Assembly (NCBI GenBank): GCA_964580305.1
Contig: CAZOKL010000001.1
Span: 7,137 to 71,136, forward strand
Origin: Phocaeicola_A sp964580305
Lineage (GTDB): Bacteria > Bacteroidota > Bacteroidia > Bacteroidales > Bacteroidaceae
DNA length: 64,000 nt
Direction: 5' to 3'
This document shows positions 39,986 to 49,497 of the stretch, piece after piece. Position numbers and translations under genes: made by a program. Each line of letters opens with the position of its first letter. Position 1 is the stretch's first letter. The notes under the pieces were generated by a model. It worked only from the letters and a program-made list of their open reading frames with translations. It ran no database searches and was not told where the DNA came from.

Positions 39986-41338
39986 TCAGCAGTTGTTAGA
40001 GGGTGGTTGCAGAGTGCTTACGCAGGCTTTGAACTGGTCACCGCGGTCTTCATAACTTTTGAATAGGTCGAAGCTGGCACAGCAAGGACTCAGCAGCACG
40101 GTGTCTCCCGGACGGGCCATACGGCGTGCAGCGTCGACAGCGTCGGCCATGCTTTGTACGTCGGCCACAGGTAATTCCATTGGGTCGAAGAAGTCATGCA
40201 GTTTCTCGTTGTGCAGTCCCAAGTAGACCAGTGCGCGGCATTTCTCCTTCACCAGTTCCTTGATGTCGTTGTAGTCGTTGCCTTTGTCTTTTCCGCCTAG
40301 AATGAGCACCGTGGGTGTGGTCATGCTTTGCAGGGCATACCAGCAGGAGTTTATATTAGTAGCTTTGGAGTCGTTGATGTATGTTACGCCATCCACAGTA
40401 GCTACCCGTTCCAATCGGTGTGGTACGCCTTTGAAGTCGCGCAGGGCTTCGCGAATGGTCTCCTTGCGAATACCTGCGAGGTTGGCCGAGATACCGGCTG
40501 CCATTGAGTTATAGAGGTTGTGCCTACCGGTGAGGGCAAGTTCCTCTTCCTCCATGTTGAAGGCGATAGGCTCGGTGAAGTAGAGCTTATTGTCCTCCGT
40601 ATAAGCTATGACACCTTTTTCTTTCAGTTCAGAGAAGGGGCAGAGCTTGGCTTGCAAGCCATACTTCTTGAGCTCGCGCTGGATGATGGGGTCATCGTTC
40701 CAGAACACGAAAGCGTCGTCGTGTGTCTGGTTCTGAATGATGCGGAATTTGGCGTCAATGTAGTTTTGCATGTTGTGGTCGTAGCGGTCCAGGTGGTCGG
40801 GGGTGATGTTCATGAGCACGGCGATGTTGGCACGAAAGTTATACATGTTGTCCAACTGGAAGCTACTTAGTTCAATAACATAATAGTCATAGTCTTTCTC
40901 AGCCACTTGCAGAGCAAGGCTCTGTCCGATGTTTCCCGCCAGTCCGACATTGAGTCCTGCACTGCGGAAGATGTGATAGATGAGCGAGGTTGTGGTGGTC
41001 TTGCCATTGCTACCTGTGATGCAAATCATCTTGGCATGCGTATATCGTCCGGCAAACTCGATTTCAGAGATGATGGGTATCCCCTTGGCTTTTGCTTTCA
41101 GCACTATGGGAGCGTCGTTGGGTATGCCTGGGCTCTTGATGATTTCGTCGGCATTGAGGATGCGGTCTTCAGTGTGGTGTCCTTCCTCCCACATGATGCC
41201 GTGTGAGTCGAGCTGCTGCTTATACTTATCTTTAATGGACGACATGTCCGATACGAACACGTCGAAGCCTTTCACCTTGGCTAAGACAGCTGCACCGGCT
41301 CCGCTTTCGCCGGCTCCTAAAATAACAATACGTTTCAT
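39986..41338 (-). CDS. murD: UDP-N-acetylmuramoyl-L-alanine--D-glutamate ligase
   Basis: The 450-residue cytoplasmic Mur ligase adds D-glutamate to UDP-MurNAc-L-Ala with ATP. Residues 1-12 hold the Rossmann-like RIVILGAGESG. The ATP P-loop is CITGSNGKTTTTSL (about 110-123). NITPDHLDRYDHNMQNYIDAKF and GVPHRLERVATVDGVTYINDSKATN are MurD hallmarks, and LLSPCCASFDLFKSYEDRG is the C-terminal signature. It is separated from mraY by 2 bases and from ftsW by 5, so all are on one message. Confidence 0.96.
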   Translation of the reverse strand: MKRIVILGAGESGAGAAVLAKVKGFDVFVSDMSSIKDKYKQQLDSHGIMWEEGHHTEDRILNADEIIKSPGIPNDAPIVLKAKAKGIPIISEIEFAGRYTHAKMICITGSNGKTTTTSLIYHIFRSAGLNVGLAGNIGQSLALQVAEKDYDYYVIELSSFQLDNMYNFRANIAVLMNITPDHLDRYDHNMQNYIDAKFRIIQNQTHDDAFVFWNDDPIIQRELKKYGLQAKLCPFSELKEKGVIAYTEDNKLYFTEPIAFNMEEEELALTGRHNLYNSMAAGISANLAGIRKETIREALRDFKGVPHRLERVATVDGVTYINDSKATNINSCWYALQSMTTPTVLILGGKDKGNDYNDIKELVKEKCRALVYLGLHNEKLHDFFDPMELPVADVQSMADAVDAARRMARPGDTVLLSPCCASFDLFKSYEDRGDQFKACVSTLQPPSNNC

Positions 41339-41340
41339 CG

Positions 41341-42609
41341 TTATCTGATTTTAAGTGTAATTATGGTGATGGCCGCCAGCACAATGGTTACAATCCAGAA
41401 ACGAATCGTAATCTTTGACTCGTGGAACGCATTGGCCGGCTTTGTGAATACATAGTGGCAGTTGGGATCGAGCTGTGCGAAGGTCGTGCGAAAATGATCA
41501 TGGATGGGGGTCCGCTTGAACAAGCGTTGCTTGATGCCTCGTTTCTTCCCGTTTTTGTAGTAACGCACCTGGAGGATGACCGAAAGGTTTTCCACCAAAA
41601 AGACCCCGCAGAGGATGGGAATGAGCAGTTCCTTGTGTATGATGATGGCAAACACGGCAATGATGCCACCGATGGTCAGGCTTCCTGTGTCGCCCATGAA
41701 AATTTGGGCAGGGTAGGCATTATACCACAAGAAACCGATCAGAGCACCGATGAAGGCACAGATGAAGATGACCAGTTCCTCGCTGCCCGGTATATACATT
41801 ATATTAAGATAGCCTGCGTATTCGATGTGACTCGACACGTAGGCCAATATGCCCAGTGTTACGCCAATGATGGCAGAATTTCCGGCTGCCATGCCGTCCA
41901 TGCCGTCGTTCAGGTTGGCTCCGTTTGATACGGCTGTAACCACAAAAATGGTCACTAAGGCAAAGAGAATCCAACCTGCAGTCTCTTTATGCTTGCCCAT
42001 GAATCCAACGATGTCAGCGTAGTCCAAATTGTTGTTTTTGAAGAAAGGTATGGTGGTTTGTGTAGATTTCTCTGCCTCGCTCTTATGCACAATAGCCACA
42101 GTGTTGTTGTGTTGTGTTGTCTCGATGTTTTTACGGATAACCACGTCCGGACTCAAGTAGAGAGTGAGCCCGACAATAAGTCCTAAACCTACCTGTCCGA
42201 CAATCTTGAATTTGCCGTGCAAGCCTTCCTTGTCATGCTTGAACACTTTGATATAGTCGTCCAAGAAACCAAGTGTACCCAGCCATACGGTGGTGATGAG
42301 CATCAGTATCATATAGATATTGTGCAACTTCCCGAGCAGAAGACACGGGATAAGGATGGCCACGATGATGATAATCCCCCCCATCGTGGGTACACCCACT
42401 TTGTTCGTGTTGAACGGGTCGATGCTGGCGTCTCGCTGTGTCTCTGAGATTTGCTTCCGTTTCAGCAGGGAAATGAAATATTGACCAAAAATGGCGGAGA
42501 TGAGCAGTGCCAGAATGATGGCCATGAGCGAGCGGAATGACACATAGCCGAACATGCGTGCTCCCGGGAAATTGAGTTTTTCCAGATAGTTGAATAAATA
42601 GTAGAGCAT
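41341..42609 (-). CDS. mraY: Phospho-N-acetylmuramoyl-pentapeptide transferase
   Basis: The 422-residue inner-membrane enzyme forms lipid I from UDP-MurNAc-pentapeptide and undecaprenyl phosphate. It shows ten hydrophobic segments with KVGVPTMGGIIIIVAILIPC, GFLDDYIKVFKHDKEGL (the DD magnesium motif), SNGANLNDGMDGMAAGNSAI (nucleophile-region aspartates) and PIHDHFRTTFAQ near the end. About 60 extra residues around 145-205 form a loop containing NIETTQHNNTVAIVHKSEAE, an insertion typical of Bacteroidetes MraY. Confidence 0.95.
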   Translation of the reverse strand: MLYYLFNYLEKLNFPGARMFGYVSFRSLMAIILALLISAIFGQYFISLLKRKQISETQRDASIDPFNTNKVGVPTMGGIIIIVAILIPCLLLGKLHNIYMILMLITTVWLGTLGFLDDYIKVFKHDKEGLHGKFKIVGQVGLGLIVGLTLYLSPDVVIRKNIETTQHNNTVAIVHKSEAEKSTQTTIPFFKNNNLDYADIVGFMGKHKETAGWILFALVTIFVVTAVSNGANLNDGMDGMAAGNSAIIGVTLGILAYVSSHIEYAGYLNIMYIPGSEELVIFICAFIGALIGFLWYNAYPAQIFMGDTGSLTIGGIIAVFAIIIHKELLIPILCGVFLVENLSVILQVRYYKNGKKRGIKQRLFKRTPIHDHFRTTFAQLDPNCHYVFTKPANAFHESKITIRFWIVTIVLAAITIITLKIR

Positions 42610-42637
42610 GAACCGTTAGTTAAAGGTTTAGTTATAT

Positions 42638-44089
42638 TCAGTTTGCAAATATGTCACGGATGACTTCCCGGTCATCGAAGTGGTGTTTCACACCTTTGAT
42701 TTCTTGATAGTCTTCATGTCCTTTTCCCGCCACCAGAACGACATCGCCCGGCTGGGCTAGCATGCATGCCATGCGGATGGCCTCGCGACGGTCGGCGATG
42801 GCAAGTGTCTTCTTTTTGTCTTCGGCTGTCAGTCCGGCCAGCATGTCGTCGATAATGGCCTGGGGATCTTCGAAACGAGGATTGTCAGAAGTGATTAGAA
42901 GGCGGTCGCTTTGCTTTGCCGCTTCTTGTGCCATGAGGGGGCGTTTCCCCTTGTCACGGTTGCCTCCAGCGCCGACCACGGTGATGACTTGTCCACGTCC
43001 GCGAAGCACTTCATGGATGGCATTCAGCACATTTCCCAATGCATCGGGCGTGTGGGCATAGTCCACGATGGCCGTGTAGCCGCTTGGTGAGCGCATGGAG
43101 TCAAATCGGCCGGCCACCGGGCGCAGAAGGCTCAGTGCCACGAGTACGTCTTCCGGCTTTTGTCCGAGAAGGACGGCTGCTCCGTAGACAGCCAAGAGAT
43201 TGGACGCATTGAAGCGGCCGATGAATTGTACGTTTACTTCCGTGCCATTGATGTCGAGCAGCATGCCTTCAAAACCGTCTTCCAACACTTTTCCTTGGAA
43301 GTCTGCCAGACTGCGAAGTGAATAGGCCGCAATCCGGGCACGAGTGTTCTGCACCATGACATTTCCATTACGGTCATCGGCATTGATGAGAGCAAAGGCT
43401 GTCTTGGGAAGTTCGTCGAAGAAGGCTTTCTTTGCTTTCAGATAGTTCTCGAATATCTTATGATAGTCCAGATGGTCGCGTGTCAGGTTGGTAAAGATGC
43501 CCCCGGCGAATTGCAGCCCTCCGATACGTTTTTGAACTACGGAGTGCGAGCTCACTTCCATGAAGACATATTGGCAGCCCGCATCGGCCATGCGTCCCAG
43601 CAGTGAATTTAGCGTGATGGGGTCAGGGGTTGTATGATCGGTGGGAATGGCTTCGCCATCGATGTAATTGCACACAGTCGAGAGTAGTCCTGCTTTATAG
43701 CCGAAATGGCGGAACATATTATATAATAAGGTAGCAATGGTCGTCTTGCCGTTCGTTCCGGTCACGCCCACCAGTTTCAGTCTTGACGTAGGATGGCCAT
43801 AGAAAGTGGTAGCCACTTGCCCTACGACGTCTTCGGTGTTGTCCACTTGCACATAGGTCACGCCTTCATTCAGTGTGTCGGGCAGAGTCTCGCACAGGAT
43901 GGCTGCAGCCCCTTGGCTGATGGCTTTACCGATGTAGGAGTGTCCGTCAGCTTGAGTGCCACGCAGGGCGACAAACAGATGTCCCGGTTCGATTCGGCGT
44001 GAGTCGATGTTTACGCCCGTGATGTTGCATTGTCGGTCGCCCGTCAGGTTCTTTATCTTGATATCTTTAATCAGTATCTCCAGTTTCAT
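42638..44089 (-). CDS. murE: UDP-N-acetylmuramoyl-L-alanyl-D-glutamate--2,6-diaminopimelate ligase
   Basis: The 483-residue Mur ligase has the ATP site GVTGTNGKTTIATLLYN, FTNLTRDHLDYHKIFENYLKAKK, and the amino-acid selectivity motif DNPR in LLITSDNPRFEDPQAI. DNPR specifies meso-diaminopimelate instead of lysine, so the peptidoglycan is of the DAP type, in agreement with the asd gene at the left edge. The C-terminal block AGKGHEDYQEIKG is present. It lies 28 bases before mraY and 32 bases after ftsI. Confidence 0.96.
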   Translation of the reverse strand: MKLEILIKDIKIKNLTGDRQCNITGVNIDSRRIEPGHLFVALRGTQADGHSYIGKAISQGAAAILCETLPDTLNEGVTYVQVDNTEDVVGQVATTFYGHPTSRLKLVGVTGTNGKTTIATLLYNMFRHFGYKAGLLSTVCNYIDGEAIPTDHTTPDPITLNSLLGRMADAGCQYVFMEVSSHSVVQKRIGGLQFAGGIFTNLTRDHLDYHKIFENYLKAKKAFFDELPKTAFALINADDRNGNVMVQNTRARIAAYSLRSLADFQGKVLEDGFEGMLLDINGTEVNVQFIGRFNASNLLAVYGAAVLLGQKPEDVLVALSLLRPVAGRFDSMRSPSGYTAIVDYAHTPDALGNVLNAIHEVLRGRGQVITVVGAGGNRDKGKRPLMAQEAAKQSDRLLITSDNPRFEDPQAIIDDMLAGLTAEDKKKTLAIADRREAIRMACMLAQPGDVVLVAGKGHEDYQEIKGVKHHFDDREVIRDIFAN

Positions 44090-44121
44090 AAGACTGTATT
44101 ATTTTTTAAAGTTCACTTTGT

Positions 44122-46290
44122 TCAGTTCCTTAATTGCAGTGTAATGCTTCGTCCTTTCACGATTGTGCTTCCGGGAGGCAGACTTTGCCAATAGACCTGG
44201 CCTATGCCTTCCAGGCGGACGTGCAGTCCGGCTTGTTCAAGAATGTAGACAGCATCTTTGGCTCCCATGCCTTTCACGTCAGGAACAAGTCCTTTGGAGA
44301 ACTCTCTGGGCTGTAGTCTCACAGCATCAGACTCGTGTGTCGCTTTTCCCCATTCAGAGGCTTCATCCAAATCTGCACTGCACACCATTTTTATGTCCAG
44401 CGCGTTTAGCACATGGGCCGCTTCGTTCAGGTTGCCATTTTTCACGGTAGGAATAACGACAGAGGTAGAGTCGATGGCATCTTCCAGATTCAGTGTCAGA
44501 TCCTTGGCATAGACGCGTTCGGCGATGCGACTGAACACACTGCCCGCCATCAGACCTCCGGATGCTGGCCCATGAGGGATTCTGATGGACACAATGCAAC
44601 TGTATTTCGGATGTTCGGATGGGAAATATCCGCAGAAACTAACCAGATATTGCACTGTGCTCGATTTGTATCCTTTGTTTCCTTGCGCCACTTGTGCCGT
44701 GCCCGTCTTGCCCGACACATTGAACTGCTTGCTTCCCGCCGGTTTGGCCAAACCTTGACTGACCACTCGTCGGAGGATGGTGTGTATCCACATAAGTGTG
44801 GTGTCGGAGCATATTTTCGGGTTGATGACTTCCACGGGATATTGCTCCACGACTTTGCCGTCGCGCACAGCTTCTGTCACGAAACGCGGACGCACCATTT
44901 TTCCGCCGTTGGCAATGGCATTATAGAATGTCAGGATGTTTATGGGGGGAATCATGGTTTCATAACCGATGCTCATCCACGGGAGTGTCGTGCCTGCAAA
45001 ATACTTCTCTTTCGGCCCCCGAATGTTGGGTTTGCCTTCGCCGGGCACTTGCAGGTGAAGGGGCTGGTCGAGGCTCATGCGCTTCAGCCCGTCAACATAC
45101 TTTTGAGGGTCGTTATGGTAAAAGCGGTCGATGATGTAGGACACGCCTATGTTTGATGACACTTCGAGGATGCGGCTTACGTTTATCTTTCCGTAGCCGC
45201 CATTGCGCCAGTTATGGTCACGCATGATGCCTCCATGCATGGGCATGACGCCATTGCCCGTGTCCACTTCGTAGTCTGGTGTGATGTAACCATCGTCCAT
45301 GGCCACCATGATGGAGGCTGTCTTGAAAGTGGAGCCGGGCTCCATCATGGCACCCACGGCCCAGTTGTCTTTTTCCACATAGACGCTGTCGTGCGTCCGT
45401 GTCAGGTTAACGATGGCCTTCACGTCGCCCGTGGCTACTTCCATCAGGACGGCTGTTCCCCAAAGGGCGTTGATTTCCTTCAGCTTGTCATACAAGGCTT
45501 TTTCGGCAATGTCCTGCATGTCTACGTCGATGGTGCTGATGATGTCACACCCTTCTTCCGGCTGACGGTCGACGATGGGCAACTGGTCGTGATTCATCAC
45601 CTTTTGCTTGTGGGCCACACCGGGCCTGCCGCGCAGCAGGGAGTCGAACGAGAGTTCCAGACCGCTGATGGCAGAATCTTTGGAGGGGTGCATCTCACCT
45701 AGTGTGCGTCGTGCCAGCGAACCGAAAGGCTTTTTGCGCCGGTTGAACGATTGATTTACAAGGCCACAGGTGCTCTTCCCGAGGTAAGACTGGAGGAGTT
45801 GCTTCACCTCCTGATATTTTGTGTAGGAAATGCGATTGGGATAGAGCTGGTGATATTGGCTTTTTTTCTGCATTCCCTTCTTGATGACATTCTTGAACTC
45901 GCGTGTGCTCCGGTCGGGGAGCAACTTGTGCAATCCTGTGCTTATGTCATCCAGGTGAGCAGTGATTAGTTTGTTTTTTTCGGCCACCAGTTTCTCGTCC
46001 AAAACAGGCTTGTTTGATGAGTCTCTTTTCCAGCATCCCGCCAGGAAATCCATGTAGATTTTAAATTCCGGCAGACTGCTGGCCATGAGTTGCCCGTCGG
46101 CAGAGAGAATGTTGCCCCGCACGGCCGGCACAGTGACGTTGTTTGTCACTAGACGTTTGGCCACGACTTGCCAGTAGTCATGTTCGGCAAACATGATGAT
46201 ACCTCCCTTCACGATGATGGATATGCCAACCACGATCATGATGGCGATGAGGCAGAAGTAACGTCGCATGATATTCTTGTGCTTGGCCAT
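44122..46290 (-). CDS. ftsI: Division transpeptidase (class B penicillin-binding protein) with PASTA domains
   Basis: The 722-residue protein has one N-terminal membrane anchor (YFCLIAIMIVVGISIIVKGG). It then has a class B dimerisation domain (VPAVRGNILSADGQLMASSLPEF) and a transpeptidase domain with the SxxK nucleophile at Ser320-Lys323 (MEPGSTFKTASIM), SSN in LEVSSNIGVSYI, and SGKTGTAQVAQ. The end carries two PASTA-like modules (VIPTVKNGNLNEAAHVLNAL; LVPDVKGMGAKDAVYILEQA). It cross-links septal peptidoglycan with FtsW. PASTA modules on the division PBP are usual in Bacteroidetes. It lies 3 bases after the ftsL-like gene. Confidence 0.95.
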   Translation of the reverse strand: MAKHKNIMRRYFCLIAIMIVVGISIIVKGGIIMFAEHDYWQVVAKRLVTNNVTVPAVRGNILSADGQLMASSLPEFKIYMDFLAGCWKRDSSNKPVLDEKLVAEKNKLITAHLDDISTGLHKLLPDRSTREFKNVIKKGMQKKSQYHQLYPNRISYTKYQEVKQLLQSYLGKSTCGLVNQSFNRRKKPFGSLARRTLGEMHPSKDSAISGLELSFDSLLRGRPGVAHKQKVMNHDQLPIVDRQPEEGCDIISTIDVDMQDIAEKALYDKLKEINALWGTAVLMEVATGDVKAIVNLTRTHDSVYVEKDNWAVGAMMEPGSTFKTASIMVAMDDGYITPDYEVDTGNGVMPMHGGIMRDHNWRNGGYGKINVSRILEVSSNIGVSYIIDRFYHNDPQKYVDGLKRMSLDQPLHLQVPGEGKPNIRGPKEKYFAGTTLPWMSIGYETMIPPINILTFYNAIANGGKMVRPRFVTEAVRDGKVVEQYPVEVINPKICSDTTLMWIHTILRRVVSQGLAKPAGSKQFNVSGKTGTAQVAQGNKGYKSSTVQYLVSFCGYFPSEHPKYSCIVSIRIPHGPASGGLMAGSVFSRIAERVYAKDLTLNLEDAIDSTSVVIPTVKNGNLNEAAHVLNALDIKMVCSADLDEASEWGKATHESDAVRLQPREFSKGLVPDVKGMGAKDAVYILEQAGLHVRLEGIGQVYWQSLPPGSTIVKGRSITLQLRN

Positions 46291-46293
46291 GGG

Positions 46294-46713
46294 TCACTTG
46301 ATTAAGTATGGAGGGTTGGTTGATGTCTGAAGGTCACTCTTTTCTCGCGACACATATTCTTCGATTTTCGACTGGCGGCTTCTTTCCGTCAGCTCTGAAG
46401 AGCGTGTGAGTGCGTTATATTTCATGTTGGTCAGCTCCTTCTTCAGACGGTCGATTTCGATAAGTTGCTGCTGGCAGGCATAGCGGTTGCCGATGTAGAG
46501 GATGGCACATATCACCAACTCTATCAGCAGCCAGAACTGACGCTGGAAAAATTTATGGGTCAGAATCTCGCCTCCCAGGAAGTATTTTACAAATAGTTTG
46601 AGCGACAACTGCTCAGGCTGTTCCTTTGCCTCAGTCTCAGTCTCTTGCTCCGGAGCTGCTTGAGGTGTGGCGGTTTCGGGTATGTCTGTGTTCTTTCTTT
46701 CTTCTTCTTCCAT
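46294..46713 (-). CDS. FtsL-like bitopic division protein
   Basis: The 139-residue protein has an acidic, proline/glutamate-rich cytoplasmic head (residues 1-40), one membrane span FWLLIELVICAILYIGNRYA, and a short heptad-like periplasmic coil (LIEIDRLKKELTNMKYNALT). Position between rsmH and ftsI, size and topology identify it as the FtsL equivalent, which links FtsI/FtsW to the divisome. Sequence similarity to proteobacterial FtsL is too weak to be used. It lies 12 bases downstream of rsmH and 3 bases upstream of ftsI. Confidence 0.8.
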   Translation of the reverse strand: MEEEERKNTDIPETATPQAAPEQETETEAKEQPEQLSLKLFVKYFLGGEILTHKFFQRQFWLLIELVICAILYIGNRYACQQQLIEIDRLKKELTNMKYNALTRSSELTERSRQSKIEEYVSREKSDLQTSTNPPYLIK

Positions 46714-46725
46714 AAGGCATGTTGT

Positions 46726-47637
46726 TTAGTTCTTTTCCGCAATTCGGAGCTTGGCGCTGCGTGAGCGAGGGTTGCGTAGCTGTTCGTCATCGTCGGGGAT
46801 GATGACTTTGTTGTTTACAAGACGGAATGGTGTCTGCACGTTGCCGAAAAAGTCCTTTTCCATGCGTCCTTCCGTGTTTCCCGTTTTCATGAGGTTTTTC
46901 ACCATGCGGTCTTCCAACGAGTGGTAGGTGATGACCACCAGCCGTCCGCCGGGTTTCAGCACCCGTACAGCGTCGGTCAGCATCTCCTTCAAGGCTTCCA
47001 TCTCCTGATTCACTTCGATGCGCAGGGCCTGGAATGCCTTGGCCAGCTCTTTCTTCTCGCGCTCGCGACCGAAGAGTGGGCGCACAACGGTGAGAAAGTC
47101 GTCAATCGTGGTGAAGGGCGTGCGTGTGCGTGCCTTCACCAGCGTGGAAGCCAGTTTGCGGCTGTTTTTCAGCTCTCCATAGAGACGGAAGATGTCGGCC
47201 AACCGCTCTTCGGCATACGTGTTGACTACGTCGGCGGCCGTGAGGCCTGAACGCTTGTTCATGCGCATGTCCAGCTTCCCTTCGAAACGGAAGGAGAATC
47301 CCCGCTCACTGTCGTCGAAATGATGGGAAGACACGCCCAAGTCTGCCAGAATGCCGTCCACCTCCTCGTGGCCATAGTAACGCAGAAAGTTGCGCAAGTA
47401 GCGAAAGTTGCTGCGCACGAAAGTGAAGCGCGGGTCGTCAATGATGTTTTGCTCGGCATCCTCGTCCTGGTCGAAACCGTAGAGACGAGCCGTGCTGTCC
47501 ATACACTTCAGTATCTCGCGTGAATGTCCGCCCCCTCCGAAGGTCACGTCCACATACACGCCTCCGGGTCGGATGTTCATGCTGTCCACACTGGAATGGA
47601 GCAGGACGGGCACATGATAGACTTTGTCTGCATTCAT
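46726..47637 (-). CDS. rsmH: 16S rRNA (cytosine-1402-N4)-methyltransferase
   Basis: The 303-residue SAM-dependent methyltransferase has the motifs YHVPVLLHSSVD, DVTFGGGGHSREIL (SAM site), ADLGVSSHHFDDSERGFSF, MRMNKRSGLTAADVVNTY and VVITYHSLEDRMVKN. It methylates C1402 in the decoding centre. I chose the ATG at 47637 (MNADKVYHVPVLL): it is at the normal distance from the first motif, while the frame upstream to 47847 is low in family features. It opens the division cluster; mraZ, which usually precedes it, is absent. Confidence 0.95.
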   Translation of the reverse strand: MNADKVYHVPVLLHSSVDSMNIRPGGVYVDVTFGGGGHSREILKCMDSTARLYGFDQDEDAEQNIIDDPRFTFVRSNFRYLRNFLRYYGHEEVDGILADLGVSSHHFDDSERGFSFRFEGKLDMRMNKRSGLTAADVVNTYAEERLADIFRLYGELKNSRKLASTLVKARTRTPFTTIDDFLTVVRPLFGREREKKELAKAFQALRIEVNQEMEALKEMLTDAVRVLKPGGRLVVITYHSLEDRMVKNLMKTGNTEGRMEKDFFGNVQTPFRLVNNKVIIPDDDEQLRNPRSRSAKLRIAEKN

Positions 47638-47875
47638 TTTCTTGGCTGTCGTTGAAAAAAGTAAGGGCATGAGCGTCAGGGCTGTGTGCGTGTGCGTTAC
47701 CGTCTCGTTTCCCAGACTGTTCTCAGTGCTGAATTTTGTGTGTAAAAATACATAATTCCTGAGTATCGTGTACTTTATTTTGTGAAAAACCTGCGAATTA
47801 GTTTTCAACACGATGTTGATAAGGCCTATCTCTTGAGTGTGAGGCACTTCCGTGGGGCATAATTGGGAGCTTGCA

Positions 47876-47963
47876 CGGAAAGGAGAGCAGGCAAACGCGG
47901 AAAGGAAGGCGGGTGGGGACGGAAAGGAGGGTAGGCAGGTGCGGAAAAGAGGGTGCCCGCATG
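47876..47963 (+). repeat. 22-bp repeat array E (four units)
   Basis: Units start at 47876 (CGGAAAGGAGAGCAGGCAAA), 47898 (CGGAAAGGAAGGCGGGTGGG), 47920 (CGGAAAGGAGGGTAGGCAGG) and 47942. It lies 240 bases upstream of the rsmH start, in the spot where mraZ would be expected, and 37 bases past the MgtC-like stop. The rest of 47638-47999 is A/T-rich without a convincing promoter. Confidence 0.9.
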
Positions 47964-47999
47964 CGTGTGGAAAGATGGATGCGGATACCCTCCGTTGTG

Positions 48000-48662
48000 T
48001 TATTGCACTTTGTAAATATTCATCTCATCCTGAAAATCCTGAAGGATGTTGAACAGGTCTTGTTCGCCTGCCTTGCGTGCCTTGATGACCATTGTCACCT
48101 GATAGGTCGTGGCGCGTTCATGGTTCACTTGCTCCATTTCGTAGGAAGCAATGATGAAACCGCTGGCCAGAAGACGTTCGCGCACGGCATTCACCACTTC
48201 GCGCCGTGAGGTGGAAAACTCTATGTAGGAGCTTTTCATGCCGATGCTTTTGAACAAGTAGCTGAGCACCTCCAGACCCACGAGGGTGAGTACTGCGGCC
48301 GATATGCCCAGCCAGTACATGCCTGCACCAATGGTCATGCCGATGCCAGCCGTGGCCCAGATGCCTGCAGCCGTGGTCAGTCCGCGCACGATTTGTTTCT
48401 GGAAGATGATGGTGCCCGCACCGATGAAACCTATACCCGTTACCACCTGTGAGGCGATGCGGCTTGGGTCAAGGTTGACGCCCGGCTCTCCAATCAGTGC
48501 GTCGAAGCCGAATTGAGAGACAATCATGAGCAGCGCGCTGCCCAGCGATACGAGGAAATGGGTGCGATAGCCGGCTTCCTTGGCGCGATATTCGCGATCC
48601 AGTCCGATGAGTGCGCCCAATACGCCGGCCAAGAAGAGGCGGAAGATGAATTCTAATATCAT
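48000..48662 (-). CDS. MgtC/SapB family membrane protein
   Basis: The 220-residue protein has an N-terminal membrane domain of five spans with the family block GALIGLDREYRAKEAGYRTHFLVSLGSALLM split across spans 1-2 (LIGLDREYRAKEAGYRTH) and GIGFIGAGTIIFQKQIVRG, then a C-terminal ACT-like domain of about 80 residues (EVVNAVRERLLASGFIIASY). MgtC proteins modulate F-type ATPase and growth in low magnesium in Salmonella; the role of this member is not known. Start 48662 opens the first span and lies 23 bases behind a minus-strand TATCTTTG (48692-48685). Confidence 0.9.
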   Translation of the reverse strand: MILEFIFRLFLAGVLGALIGLDREYRAKEAGYRTHFLVSLGSALLMIVSQFGFDALIGEPGVNLDPSRIASQVVTGIGFIGAGTIIFQKQIVRGLTTAAGIWATAGIGMTIGAGMYWLGISAAVLTLVGLEVLSYLFKSIGMKSSYIEFSTSRREVVNAVRERLLASGFIIASYEMEQVNHERATTYQVTMVIKARKAGEQDLFNILQDFQDEMNIYKVQ

Positions 48663-48779
48663 AGCCTTATGGTTTATTTGTGCCCAAAGATACGACAAAC
48701 CTTCTGTCGGCCGTTCTGTTTCAGGGCGTTTTTTGGGACTCTGATTGTCGAATATTGTCTTCTTTTGCGGATAGGCAGT

Positions 48780-49367
48780 TCAGATGGATTGTCCTTTGAA
48801 CACGCTGGACTCTTCCGTGGGTATCAGCTCGCCAATCAGCGTGATGTTGTTGGAATGGAAGTTCGGATAGATAGTGGCTGAGGCTTTGTTGCTCCCTTTG
48901 ATTAGCGAGATGCTCACCCGTGCCGACAGCACCACGCCTATGACGCTCATGGTGAAGGTCACATTGCCACGTTTGTCTGTTTCCATTTTGATGTTTGAAG
49001 CCCTTCCGTCCAACGTGATACCGCCCACACCGTTCGGTCCGCCGCTATAGAAGGGTGCCACTTGAACGGTTGCATACTCGTCGTGCAGTGAGATGAAGTT
49101 GGTTGTGGCACTGACAAAGGCTGTGTTGCCGCGCTTGAATTGCAGTTGTTTGGCCTCCAGCACGAAATCAAGTCCTTCCAGCGCTTTCACTGCCCGGACA
49201 AAGTTCAAGGAGTCAAGTTTGGCTTCCATCTGCTTACGCTGTTGGCGTTCATTCTGCCGGCTTTCACTCATGTTTTCCTGTTCGGAGCGTGTGTAGATTC
49301 GTTTTTCGGTTTGCGCCCATGCTGCCGTGCTGCACATCAGCATGAGCAAGAATAGCATTTTTTTCAT
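48780..49367 (-). CDS. DUF4251 domain protein, exported
   Basis: The 195-residue protein has a cleavable signal MKKMLFLLMLMCSTAAWAQ, a charged coiled segment (SEQENMSESRQNERQQRKQME), then a beta-rich domain with NFISLHDEYATVQVAPFYSG, GPNGVGGITLDGRASN and VTFTMSVIGVVLSARVSISL, matching the DUF4251 family of Bacteroidetes. It is probably periplasmic. Function unknown. It stands between the MgtC-like and B3/B4 genes with about 120-130 bases on each side, so it is probably monocistronic. Confidence 0.8.
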   Translation of the reverse strand: MKKMLFLLMLMCSTAAWAQTEKRIYTRSEQENMSESRQNERQQRKQMEAKLDSLNFVRAVKALEGLDFVLEAKQLQFKRGNTAFVSATTNFISLHDEYATVQVAPFYSGGPNGVGGITLDGRASNIKMETDKRGNVTFTMSVIGVVLSARVSISLIKGSNKASATIYPNFHSNNITLIGELIPTEESSVFKGQSI

Positions 49368-49497
49368 AAGTCTTTGTTTTTTGTGTGTTATACAAATAAA
49401 GCAATGTTTTGCCGGAAACGGCTCGTCCGAAAACGAAGTTTATTGGTTTTTAATTCATTGATAACATTTCTGTTAAACCCTGTATAAAGCACTCCGG

